From Sporocytophaga sp. (GTDB lineage: Bacteria; Bacteroidota; Bacteroidia; Cytophagales; Cytophagaceae), in NCBI GenBank assembly GCA_024707265.1, contig JANQAB010000009.1:496001-560000 (forward strand): 64,000 bases of DNA, written 5' to 3'. Below the pieces are notes generated by a model. That model saw nothing but the letters and a program-made list of their open reading frames with translations, had not been told where the DNA came from and did not search any database. This document shows, piece by piece, positions 1 through 8,230 of the stretch (positions are counted from its first letter, which is position 1; each line of letters begins with the position of its first letter). The position numbers were made by a program, and so were the translations under genes.

Positions 1-611
1 TTCCAGTATAAAGGAACTTTAAAAGTACCATCAGGACTAATCATATCAATTTTTGTAAAACTAGAATCTTTCAGTACTTCAACACTTAGCAATGCAAATT
101 CCAGGTTACTTTTGACTGCAACCATCTCATGCAGAAGAGCTTCTTTCTCTTTTAATGAAGATTCCTTAACCAGGGAATTATCCGAACTCAAATACTCCAG
201 GTCATTATTTGCGTTTTGCATTCTGTAGGCAAAAAATGCCGCAGCAATCATTGAAATAACAGAAGTAATAATAAATATTGGAAGTAAAATTTTAGACGCT
301 TTGCTTTTTTCCTCTAATATTTCAAACTTCTCTACTTTTTCTTTGTCCGCTTTTTTGGAGCTTTCTTCTGCTTGCCGTTCTTCATTCTGCCTTTCCAAAT
401 CCTCAAGTACCTGTCTCTTATAGCCTAAAGGAGGTGTCTTTTCAAAACACATCACATATTTTCTCAATGCATTTTGAAGTGTTCTAATTTCCTCATTTAC
501 ATCCGGATTTCCAGCACTAGCTATTTCAATTTCACGAGCCTCTGCTTCTGATAGCTCTCCCAGAACATAAAGCTCTAGTTTACCGGAATTAATTAATTCT
601 TGTGAAGTCAT
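1..611 (-). CDS. RskA-like anti-sigma factor (3' end outside window)
   Basis: Membrane anti-sigma factor, expected to hold the ECF sigma factor encoded just upstream. The visible 203 codons begin MTSQELINSGKLELYVLGEL, followed by an acidic helical region typical of anti-sigma N-termini, a charged E/K/Q-rich linker (about residues 65-105) and one membrane segment at about residues 108-130. The periplasmic part continues past base 1, so the C-terminal RskA domain is cut. Its ATG starts two bases after the sigma-factor stop, which indicates co-transcription. Assignment rests on architecture and context rather than on a recognised catalytic motif. Confidence 0.75.
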   Translation of the reverse strand, partial: MTSQELINSGKLELYVLGELSEAEAREIEIASAGNPDVNEEIRTLQNALRKYVMCFEKTPPLGYKRQVLEDLERQNEERQAEESSKKADKEKVEKFEILEEKSKASKILLPIFIITSVISMIAAAFFAYRMQNANNDLEYLSSDNSLVKESSLKEKEALLHEMVAVKSNLEFALLSVEVLKDSSFTKIDMISPDGTFKVPLYW

Positions 612-613
612 TT

Positions 614-1162
614 TCAGGAATGTAAAGCTTTTAACATGTGCAAAGCTCCCTTAGCTTTATTTCTTACGGTATTTGCAGGTTGATTAAACTTTTCAGCAAT
701 TTGATCAATAGTCAAACCCTGAAAATAAATAAGGTCAAGATAATGTTTCTGTTCTGGATTAAGGTTGTTTAGAAAATCCCTTGAAACAGCAGGCTCTGAA
801 TTACCAAGAATTCCTTCCTGAACTTTCAACTGCACTATATCTGATAAATTATTTTGCTTGAAACCTCTTTTGCTAACCAATTCTAAAGCAGTACTTCTGG
901 CAATTCTCAAAAGCCAATCAAAAAATTTTTCTGTCTTATGATTGAATTCCGTAATCCTCTTTAATATTTCAGAAAATACTTCTTTAAATATCTTTTCTGC
1001 AGCTTTTTCAGAATTCGCTATACGTAAAACAATTCCAAATACAGCAGGGGAGTAGTGGTCATAAAGATATTCCAATGCTTTCTGGTCTTTGCCTCTTAAC
1101 AGGCCAACAAGAGCTTCTTCGGGGATGTGATCTTGAATTTTTTCTTTAGCAGTATTAGCCAT
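614..1162 (-). CDS. RNA polymerase ECF sigma factor (sigma-70 family)
   Basis: A 182-residue ECF-type sigma factor. Region 2 covers about residues 30-100 (DHYSPAVFGIVLRIANSE onward) and a region 4 helix-turn-helix covers about residues 130-180, with LTIDQIAEKFNQPANTVRNK as the DNA-recognition part. The sigma 1.1 and region 3 domains of housekeeping sigma factors are absent, as usual for ECF members. It is followed after two bases by the RskA-like anti-sigma gene, the classic sigma/anti-sigma pair. The regulon cannot be read from the window. ATG start at 1162, about 140 bases of promoter space upstream. Confidence 0.88.
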   Translation of the reverse strand: MANTAKEKIQDHIPEEALVGLLRGKDQKALEYLYDHYSPAVFGIVLRIANSEKAAEKIFKEVFSEILKRITEFNHKTEKFFDWLLRIARSTALELVSKRGFKQNNLSDIVQLKVQEGILGNSEPAVSRDFLNNLNPEQKHYLDLIYFQGLTIDQIAEKFNQPANTVRNKAKGALHMLKALHS

Positions 1163-1300
1163 CGTCTAAAATTACGAAACCTTTTTATCGTTCGATGGCT
1201 TTTTTCCGAAAAATATTTGTGATCACATATAAAATGCTTGTGGTCATATATTTATTCCTGTACTTATTTATCCTGATATGTTATTTTATTGAACTTTTAA

Positions 1301-1996
1301 TTATGGATTGAAAAATTTATAGAGGTAATCATTAAGCATATTTTCCTGGTGTTTTGCTGCAATGAAGGCTTTCGAAGGATTCGGATAGACCTGGTCAAAA
1401 TAATTGCCGTTGCCGATTTTTACAATGTAAGATTTATAGGAATGGGTAAGAAACAAATCATTAAAAGGAACTTTAACCCCGGAAAAACTCAAACTATATG
1501 CTCTTTCGTCCTGATGAAAGATCTTAATACAATCAGTATATTTAAAATAGGCAAGTGCCTCCGTTAAACCTCTGTAATTTGCTGATTGAGGAATGATTAA
1601 AGCAATATATTTTTGCTGAAAAGTAAATTCCGATCTATGCTTATCAAAGATAATATCTTCACCCAACTCTATTTCCTTTAATGAATGCGGAAAAATAAAG
1701 CCAACAGTATCTTCATCCGACATTATAACTTTAGCTAATATTTCATCTCTCAGTATCTTCTCATTACAAGACCTGTCTTTATAAGCTAAAAGATCACCCT
1801 TTTCAACAGCATTTAGTAAAATTTCTGGCAGAACTGCATTTTCCCCGAAAATCTCAACATTTCGTGGATCTTTTAAAGAAAGCGCTCTCACCAGATGCTT
1901 TCTGAAGATTACATCCTGTTCTCTGGTATTTAGGTTTTGTCCAAATGCAAAACTTGATATTTCAAGAAAAACCAAAATTAAACCTATTGCTTTCAT
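1301..1996 (-). CDS. Secreted protein of unknown function
   Basis: I do not recognise the family. The preferred start is the ATG at 1996, because the protein then opens with a clean signal peptide (MKAIGLILVFLEISSFAFGQ, cleavage near AFG-Q). The reading frame stays open upstream to an ATG at 2065, which would add 23 residues that bury the signal. The mature part of about 210 residues is mixed alpha/beta in character with a Lys/Phe/Tyr-rich C-terminus and no membrane segment. It is probably periplasmic. It is divergent from the beta-barrel gene at 2139. Confidence 0.6.
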   Translation of the reverse strand: MKAIGLILVFLEISSFAFGQNLNTREQDVIFRKHLVRALSLKDPRNVEIFGENAVLPEILLNAVEKGDLLAYKDRSCNEKILRDEILAKVIMSDEDTVGFIFPHSLKEIELGEDIIFDKHRSEFTFQQKYIALIIPQSANYRGLTEALAYFKYTDCIKIFHQDERAYSLSFSGVKVPFNDLFLTHSYKSYIVKIGNGNYFDQVYPNPSKAFIAAKHQENMLNDYLYKFFNP

Positions 1997-2138
1997 AAAA
2001 GATAATTTTATTGAAAGAACGAATTTTTGAAGTAAATTATTTAACACTTCATACAAAGCTTTCATCTACAAACAGGACTGTTGCTGCCAAAAAACAAAAA
2101 TACATCTGCATAGTTAAATTTTTATAATCATAGCCTTA

Positions 2139-2867
2139 ATGAAAGCACTTCATAAAAACAGATTTACAGGAATATTTCTTGTTGCAATTTGCTTTTTAAC
2201 AATCGCGGATAATATTGCTACTGCCCAAAATATACATGATCCATGGAAGATAAATATATATTATTCCCCAGAGTACACCTCAAAATTTTTAAGTGTTACA
2301 AGTGACCAATCAAACACTAAAGAATTGAGGAGAAAAGAAACTGGTACTTACGGCTATTCGGTAGGGATAAATTTTGAAAAACACCTCAATGACAGATTTG
2401 CTTTTGGTCTTGGTGGAAGGTATAGTAGAAAAGGTTATAAAAAACCATTATCAACTTTAAGTACTCCTGTAAATGGAAATGATCAAACCAAAGGATTTTT
2501 TAAAGCAGAATTATTAGAGTTTCCCGTATTTATAGATTACAGTTACATTAAAAAAGAAAAACTCTCTCTCTTTCTGAGAGTTGGGCCTTCCTTCAATTAT
2601 TTGATAGAAGCAAAGGAAAAAACAGAATACTATTCCTCAGGTGATTTAACGGAAACGACGGAACTAACCAGGGACGATGCTAATCTGAATAATTTTATCA
2701 TGGGAGGAAATTTAGGTACAGGAGTACAGGCATTTATATCCGATAATATAGGATTTATGCTCATGCCACAGTTTACTTACTTTTTTACACCTATACGCAA
2801 AAATACTCCTGAAAAAGAGAGACTGTATTCAATCGGAGTAAATGGCGGTATAATACTTGCCTTTTAA
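2139..2867 (+). CDS. Outer membrane beta-barrel protein
   Basis: A 242-residue protein with an N-terminal signal peptide (about residues 1-30, ending ATAQ) and alternating amphipathic beta strands with aromatic and glycine residues, for example FAFGLGGRYSRKGYKKP and FLRVGPSFNYLIEAKE. It ends in a strand with aliphatic/aromatic termini (GGIILAF), the usual Bacteroidota small barrel (PorT/OMP_b-brl_2 type). It is predicted to sit in the outer membrane; substrate or partner unknown. It precedes gldJ by 272 bases of AT-rich sequence, so joint transcription is uncertain. Confidence 0.75.
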   Translation: MKALHKNRFTGIFLVAICFLTIADNIATAQNIHDPWKINIYYSPEYTSKFLSVTSDQSNTKELRRKETGTYGYSVGINFEKHLNDRFAFGLGGRYSRKGYKKPLSTLSTPVNGNDQTKGFFKAELLEFPVFIDYSYIKKEKLSLFLRVGPSFNYLIEAKEKTEYYSSGDLTETTELTRDDANLNNFIMGGNLGTGVQAFISDNIGFMLMPQFTYFFTPIRKNTPEKERLYSIGVNGGIILAF

Positions 2868-3139
2868 TGAGTTAAACTTTTAAGAAAAATTTTTTAAAAC
2901 TCTAAACCTTGTGTATACCTCACAAGTATATACATAGCCTTGAATAAATTTTCAAAAAATTTAATTATTTGTCTAAAAACTTATAATTTAGTAATATAGT
3001 TTGGAAAAAGTTCGTTTGAGGAGAAGTTTCCTTCAACAAAAAAAGTTATTATATAATTCAACTAATTAATTGTATTTTATATTGGAAGTACATAAATTAG
3101 CGAATTATTTGGAAGTGTATACAATTTAAGAAACAGGTT

Positions 3140-4330
3140 ATGAATAAAATTTTCACCACTTTAAAAGGGCTATCCCTAATAGCAGCAGGAGCAGTAATCA
3201 TTTCTGCCTGTTCAAAGGGAAATCCTACCAGCACCAACCCGGGCAAAGAAAGCACGGTTACCGGTCTGGCCTACAATGAAGAAAACGGTTTTGAGGTTAA
3301 AGATTTCCAGGGCCAGCCTGAAGGGCCAAACCTTGTGTATATCGAAGGCGGTAGAACTGTACTGGGTTCTTTCGAAGAAGATATTCTTAAGTCGGGAGAC
3401 AACGTAGAAAGAACTGTTACGGTAGCGTCTTTCTATATGGATGAAACTGAAATTGCAAACATTCACTGGTTAGAGTACCTTTTTTATATCCAGAGAGACT
3501 CTTCTCAGGAATTTTATGAATCAGCTCTTCCTGATACAAACGTTTGGGCGAGTGAGCTTGCTTACAATGACCCATATGTTGAGCATTATTTAAGATATCC
3601 AGGTTTCCGTTATTTCCCATTAGTAGGAGTTAACTGGATTCAGGCAGTTGATTACTGTACCTGGAGAACGAGAGTTGTAAACAACGAACTTGCTAAAGAT
3701 GCAGGTGTTGAAGTACCAGAAGGTGGAGGAAGAATTCCACTAGAGTCTGGTGTGGTTCTTCCAAACTACAGACTTCCATCAGAGGCTGAGTGGGAATATG
3801 CAGCTCAGGCACTTATAGGAAACCAGTGGCTGGACGAAAACCAAACTCACAAAAGACTTTATCCATGGGATGGACACGCTCTTAGAAATCCATATGGAAA
3901 ACAAATGGGTATGTTCCTTGCCAACTTTAAAAGAGGTAGGGGTGACTATGCCGGTATAGCTGGTAAATTGAATGACGGTGCTATGATCACTACCTATATC
4001 TACGAATATCCTCCAAATGACTTCGGTCTTTACAACATGGCTGGTAACGTAAATGAGTGGGTATATGATGTTTATCGTCCTCTTTCTTTCCAGGATTTTG
4101 ATGATTTGAACCCACTTAGAAGAAACGGATTCCTTGACGAAGAAAAAGGATACGATAAAGCTGGATTCCAGTCTTTAATAGATGACCACGTAAGAGTTTA
4201 CAAAGGTGGAAGCTGGAAAGATGTTGCTTATTGGATGTCTCCAGGAACAAGAAGATATCTTGCGGAAGATTCTTGTACTGCAACTATCGGATTCCGTTGC
4301 GCAATGATCCAGGCTGGAACAAACTATTAA
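3140..4330 (+). CDS. gldJ: Gliding motility lipoprotein GldJ
   Basis: A 396-residue lipoprotein with a formylglycine-generating-enzyme/sulfatase-modifying (SUMF1-like) fold, as in GldJ and GldK of gliding Bacteroidota. Signal peptide II ends at the lipobox ISAC (Cys24). Family hallmarks visible are LVYIEGGRTVLGS, SFYMDETEIANIHWLEYL, VGVNWIQAVDYCTWR, RLPSEAEWEYAAQ, NMAGNVNEWVYD and a C-terminal VYKGGSWKDVAYW / GFRCAM. GldJ stabilises the gliding/T9SS machinery at the outer membrane. GldK is normally followed by gldL-gldM-gldN; here a terminator and the opposing comF follow, and the SPDTLVW-like ALPDTNVW segment resembles GldJ, so I prefer GldJ. Confidence 0.82.
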   Translation: MNKIFTTLKGLSLIAAGAVIISACSKGNPTSTNPGKESTVTGLAYNEENGFEVKDFQGQPEGPNLVYIEGGRTVLGSFEEDILKSGDNVERTVTVASFYMDETEIANIHWLEYLFYIQRDSSQEFYESALPDTNVWASELAYNDPYVEHYLRYPGFRYFPLVGVNWIQAVDYCTWRTRVVNNELAKDAGVEVPEGGGRIPLESGVVLPNYRLPSEAEWEYAAQALIGNQWLDENQTHKRLYPWDGHALRNPYGKQMGMFLANFKRGRGDYAGIAGKLNDGAMITTYIYEYPPNDFGLYNMAGNVNEWVYDVYRPLSFQDFDDLNPLRRNGFLDEEKGYDKAGFQSLIDDHVRVYKGGSWKDVAYWMSPGTRRYLAEDSCTATIGFRCAMIQAGTNY

Positions 4331-4347
4331 TTGAAATTTATAATCAT

Positions 4348-4384
4348 AAAAAAAGCCTTTAGGTAATCCCTAAAGGCTTTTTTT
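4348..4384. terminator. Bidirectional rho-independent terminator (gldJ / comF)
   Basis: A 9-bp perfect stem GCCTTTAGG / CCTAAAGGC with a 5-base loop, flanked by A7 on the left and T7 on the right, so it works on both strands. It lies between the convergent gldJ and comF and overlaps the comF stop codon. Confidence 0.9.
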
Positions 4385-5069
4385 ATGTAGCAATAGCCAA
4401 AGATGCAATACTAACCTTTGAAGCACCGGCATCTAATAAAGCAACTAGACAAGCTTCCATAGTCGATCCGGTTGTAACAACATCATCAATCAGCAAAATA
4501 TGTTTACCTGAAACTTCAGAATCATCCCTAACCTGAAAAATTCCATCTACATTTTTCCATCGTAAAATTCTGTTGATTTTAGTTTGGGTGGTATTTGAAA
4601 CTACTCTTTCAACAACTTCCTTACAAGTGACGCCGAGAATTTTCCCCAGACCTTCTCCAATTACAAAACTTTGATTATACCCCCTTGATTTGAATCTCTT
4701 CAAATGTAAAGGTATGGGAGCAATCAGATCAGGCTTAAATGAGGGCGATTTTTTAAGAATCTCCATACCAAACTTTTCTCCCAAATACCTACCTGCACCT
4801 TTGTTTCCTCCATATTTTATATCAAATAAAATATTCTGAACAATGCTTTTTTTCTGAAACCTGAGGTAAACAAATGCATGACCAAACGACACTTTTCCAT
4901 AAAATCGCTTCTCCAAATCATTACTTGTCAAAAGACCAATATCCGCTTTGGGCAGGTTTACAAGGCAAAAAGCACAAAGAACCTTTTCGTTGACCAACAA
5001 ACCATTATTACACCCGGAGCATAGATCGGGGTATACCAATTCAAAAAATGAATAAAATAAGTTCTTCAT
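4383..5069 (-). CDS. ComF family protein (phosphoribosyltransferase-like)
   Basis: A 228-residue ComF-type protein. The N-terminus carries a four-cysteine zinc ribbon (Cys17, Cys20, Cys32, Cys35), followed by a type I phosphoribosyltransferase fold with the PRPP-binding loop HILLIDDVVTTGST at about residues 190-203 and the preceding RGYNQS segment. ComF proteins are linked to natural DNA uptake, but homologues are widespread in non-competent Bacteroidota, so the exact role is uncertain. No competence partner is in the window. Single gene, convergent with gldJ and sharing its terminator. Confidence 0.88.
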   Translation of the reverse strand: MKNLFYSFFELVYPDLCSGCNNGLLVNEKVLCAFCLVNLPKADIGLLTSNDLEKRFYGKVSFGHAFVYLRFQKKSIVQNILFDIKYGGNKGAGRYLGEKFGMEILKKSPSFKPDLIAPIPLHLKRFKSRGYNQSFVIGEGLGKILGVTCKEVVERVVSNTTQTKINRILRWKNVDGIFQVRDDSEVSGKHILLIDDVVTTGSTMEACLVALLDAGASKVSIASLAIAT

Positions 5070-5143
5070 AGCTGGTTAAAATTGAATCAAAATAAAGTAA
5101 AACTAATTATCATTTCATAACTTGACCCATTAATATAAATAAA

Positions 5144-5482
5144 ATGTCAGCTGATAAAGATTTTGACCCAGAATGGATTGCGCTGCTTGACAGTCTGAAA
5201 GCAGTAATCGGAAAAAGGCCAAACCTGGACGCTATCCTGTTTTTAATTGGAGTACAAGAACTTGGGAAAGGAAAAAGAAATTATTCTAAGGAAGAAAAGC
5301 AAGATCTGATGCACATAGGAATATGTAAACTATTGAGTTTATCAGGCTATTATGAGCTTGAAGGACAAGACCAAGATGGATGGCCACATTGGAAGCTGAT
5401 TAAACCCTTACCTCAATTTGATCTAAGAGAGCAGGAAAAACTGCTTAAAATGCATATAAAGGAATATTTCAAAACTCTTTAA
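5144..5482 (+). CDS. Conserved hypothetical protein, 112 residues
   Basis: A short soluble protein rich in charged residues and Leu/Ile, without signal peptide or membrane segment. The sequence (NLDAILFLIGVQELGKGKR, then KQDLMHIGICKLLS and GWPHWKLIKPLP) suggests a compact helical fold. I do not recognise a domain with known activity. The gene ends 12 bases before the exonuclease III gene, so the two are probably co-transcribed, a weak hint of a nucleic-acid or housekeeping role. Confidence 0.65.
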   Translation: MSADKDFDPEWIALLDSLKAVIGKRPNLDAILFLIGVQELGKGKRNYSKEEKQDLMHIGICKLLSLSGYYELEGQDQDGWPHWKLIKPLPQFDLREQEKLLKMHIKEYFKTL

Positions 5483-5494
5483 TTTTATTCCTGA

Positions 5495-6259
5495 TTGAAA
5501 ATATTAACTTATAACATTAATGGCTTAAGATCAGCTATTAGCAAAGGATTGGTAAAATGGCTTGAAGCCACCGGGGCAGATGTTATTTGCCTGCAAGAAA
5601 TTAAATCGACACCGGAACAGGTAGATACAACTGAATTTGAAGCAATAGGATTTAAATATTTATATTGGCACCCCGCAGTAAAAAAAGGATACAGTGGTGT
5701 TGCTATATTTTCAAAAATTAAGCCTGTAAATGCCTGTTTAGGTTGTGGTATGGAAAAATACGATTATGAAGGCAGAGTTTTAAGAATAGATTTTGAAACT
5801 TTTTCCATTCTCAACGTATATATGCCTTCAGGATCTAGCGGAGAAGAGAGACAAGCCTTTAAAATGTGTTGGTTAAATGATTTTTATAATTATGTTACCA
5901 CACTTAGGATAGATTTCCCCCGTTTAGTTGTTTGTGGCGACTATAATATTTGTCATCAAGCAATAGATATACATAACCCAAAGGCCAATGCTAATTCTTC
6001 TGGTTTTTTACCCGAAGAAAGAGCATGGATGTCTAAGTTTTTTGAAAGCGGTTTTGTAGATGCATTCCGGCATTTCAATTCTGAACCTCATCATTATACA
6101 TGGTGGACATACAGAATGAACGCAAGAGGTAAAAATCTTGGCTGGCGCATAGATTACCATGCCGTAACAGAAAGCTTAAAAGATCGCCTTAAAAGAGCAA
6201 TAATTTTAAACGAAGCTAAACATTCAGACCACTGTCCGGTACTAATTGAAATTGTTTAG
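5495..6259 (+). CDS. xth: Exodeoxyribonuclease III
   Basis: A 254-residue AP endonuclease/3'-5' exonuclease of base-excision repair (endonuclease/exonuclease/phosphatase fold). Family blocks appear in order: TYNINGLRSAI near the start (metal-site Asn), LQEIKST (catalytic Glu), YSGVAIFSK, GDYNICHQAIDIHNPK (Asp and Asn), ARGKNLGWRIDYHAV and the C-terminal HSDHCPVLIEI (Asp-His pair). All catalytic positions are intact. The start is a TTG at 5495 (TTG AAA ATA TTA ACT); no nearby ATG gives the conserved MKILTYN beginning. It lies 12 bases downstream of the small hypothetical gene. Confidence 0.93.
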   Translation: MKILTYNINGLRSAISKGLVKWLEATGADVICLQEIKSTPEQVDTTEFEAIGFKYLYWHPAVKKGYSGVAIFSKIKPVNACLGCGMEKYDYEGRVLRIDFETFSILNVYMPSGSSGEERQAFKMCWLNDFYNYVTTLRIDFPRLVVCGDYNICHQAIDIHNPKANANSSGFLPEERAWMSKFFESGFVDAFRHFNSEPHHYTWWTYRMNARGKNLGWRIDYHAVTESLKDRLKRAIILNEAKHSDHCPVLIEIV

Positions 6260-6353
6260 ATCAATATTTTCGTTTAATACATTTTGTTATTAAATTGGCC
6301 TCTTTAAAAATTTAATTGGGTATTGAATGTTCAACCAATTTTTTAAAAAATAA

Positions 6354-8117
6354 ATGAAGAAATTGATATTAACCTTAGCGTGCGCCGGGGTGCTGTTGTC
6401 ATCCTGTGATACAACAAAAGAAACTGGCAGCGGTGAATCTTCCAGCCTAACTGCAGCGAAGGGAGGAAGATATTATGGCGGAGTGTTTAAAGTTAATGAG
6501 TCCGACTACATTAAGAATTTATTCCCTCATAATATTACTGACGCAATATCCTACCGCGTTGCAAATCAGGTCTATGAAGGATTAATGAAATTTAATCAGG
6601 CCGATCTTAGTCTCATAAAAGGGATAGCTGAAGATTATTCCGTAGACCCAAGCAAGACTGTTTACACATTCAAACTCAGAAAAGGTGTATTCTTTCACGA
6701 TAATGAATGTTTCCCAGGTGGTAAAGGCAGAGAGTTAACTGCAGAAGATGTTAAATTCTGCTTTACTCAGCTTTGCACACAAAACATTAATAATCAAGGA
6801 TTTAGTGTGTTTCAAGGTATTTTGAAAGGCGCTGATGAATATTACAAAGCTTCAGAAGGAGGAAAAAAACCTTCATTTGACGTGGAAGGTATCAAAGTAA
6901 TTGATCCAAATACCATTCAATTTACCCTTACTGCTCCAAATTCAATCTTCCTTTATAATCTCGCAAGACCATTCACTTATATTTTCCCTAAAGAAGCTTT
7001 AGAGAAATATGGCCTTGAAATGAGAACAAAGGCAGTAGGAACCGGACCTTTCAAAATTTTCAGCATAGAAGATGATATTTCTATCATTCTTAAGAAAAAT
7101 GAAAATTACTGGGCCGCCGACGAACATGGAAACAAGTTACCGTTCCTGGATGCAATAAAAATCAAGTTCATTAAAGATAAAAAGACTGAACTTCTAGAAT
7201 TCAAAAAAGGAAATCTTGATATGATGTACAGACTTCCAACTGACCATATCATAGAAATTCTTGAAGAGGTAAAAGGAAATAAAGGTCAATTCGGACAATA
7301 TGACCTGCAGAGAACACCAGAGATGGCTACTCACTTCCTATCCTTCCTGAACCAAGGTAAAATCTTTAATAATAAAGATTTAAGAAAGGCATTCTCCTTT
7401 GCAATTGACAGAAAGAAAATCCTTGAATTCGTATTAAACGGAGAAGGTTATGCTCCTGCAACGCATGGAATTACTCCAATAGATATCTTTAAGAATCCGC
7501 TTTATGATGTTAGCAAAATCAATGGGTACGACCTTAATCTGGATTCTGCGAAATATTATCTGAAAAAAGCCGGATATCCTGATGGAAAAGGATTCCCTAA
7601 AATAACTCTAGAGCTTAACTCAGACGGAGAAAGAAACGCTGCAGTAGCAGAAGAGATTCAGAAACAACTTAAAGAGCATTTAAACATATCAATTGAATTG
7701 AACATCGTTCCATTCGCTCAGTTAGTTGAAAACATGATCAATGGAAAAAGCGACTTTTTCAGAGGTGGTTGGATTGCAGATTATCCAAACCCTGAAAACT
7801 TCCTGTGGTTCTTCTATGGAAAAACTGTTCCTGCAAGCCTTGAAAAGCCATCATACCCAAATATGATGAGATATAAGAGTGACAAGTTTGACAAACTATA
7901 CGAAGCGGGCTTAAAAGCTACGACTGAGGAAGAATCATTCAAACACTTCCTTGAAGCTGAAAACATAGTAATGCAAGATGCTCCTATCATGGTATTGTGG
8001 TACGATGAAGGGTATAGACTTATGCAGGCATTTGTTAAGAACTTCCCTAATAACGCAATGCAATACAGGGACTTCACAAACGTCTACTTTGAGTATCCGA
8101 AGAAAGCGGACATGTAA
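6354..8117 (+). CDS. Peptide ABC transporter substrate-binding lipoprotein (family 5)
   Basis: A 587-residue periplasmic solute-binding protein of the OppA/DppA family, tethered as a lipoprotein (MKKLILTLACAGVLLSSCDT, lipobox SSC, Cys19). Typical blocks are VANQVYEGLMKFN, YTFKLRKGVFFHDN, GTGPFKIF, NKDLRKAFSFAIDRKKI and GWIADYPNPENFL. It should bind oligopeptides for import, but no permease or ATPase gene is adjacent, so its membrane partners are encoded elsewhere. A hairpin terminator follows. Confidence 0.9.
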   Translation: MKKLILTLACAGVLLSSCDTTKETGSGESSSLTAAKGGRYYGGVFKVNESDYIKNLFPHNITDAISYRVANQVYEGLMKFNQADLSLIKGIAEDYSVDPSKTVYTFKLRKGVFFHDNECFPGGKGRELTAEDVKFCFTQLCTQNINNQGFSVFQGILKGADEYYKASEGGKKPSFDVEGIKVIDPNTIQFTLTAPNSIFLYNLARPFTYIFPKEALEKYGLEMRTKAVGTGPFKIFSIEDDISIILKKNENYWAADEHGNKLPFLDAIKIKFIKDKKTELLEFKKGNLDMMYRLPTDHIIEILEEVKGNKGQFGQYDLQRTPEMATHFLSFLNQGKIFNNKDLRKAFSFAIDRKKILEFVLNGEGYAPATHGITPIDIFKNPLYDVSKINGYDLNLDSAKYYLKKAGYPDGKGFPKITLELNSDGERNAAVAEEIQKQLKEHLNISIELNIVPFAQLVENMINGKSDFFRGGWIADYPNPENFLWFFYGKTVPASLEKPSYPNMMRYKSDKFDKLYEAGLKATTEEESFKHFLEAENIVMQDAPIMVLWYDEGYRLMQAFVKNFPNNAMQYRDFTNVYFEYPKKADM

Positions 8118-8149
8118 TTGGTTGAATAAAAACTTATTAAAAACCATTT

Positions 8150-8184
8150 TGAGCAGGATCGAAGTACGGTCCTGCTCATCTTAA
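8150..8184 (+). terminator. Probable terminator after peptide-binding lipoprotein gene
   Basis: 9-bp perfect stem TGAGCAGGA / TCCTGCTCA, separated by 11 bases that can add two more pairs, followed by a weak T-rich tract (ATCTTAATTT). Moderate because the T run is short. Confidence 0.6.
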
Positions 8185-8230
8185 TTTAAAAGGCCTACAA
8201 AAATAATCAACTGGACGACCTCGTTAAGAA

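Noticed and set aside
2905..2935. Inverted repeat CTTGTG / CACAAG upstream of gldJ
   Set aside because: Six-base arms in AT-rich DNA, over 200 bases from the start codon; not distinguishable from chance.
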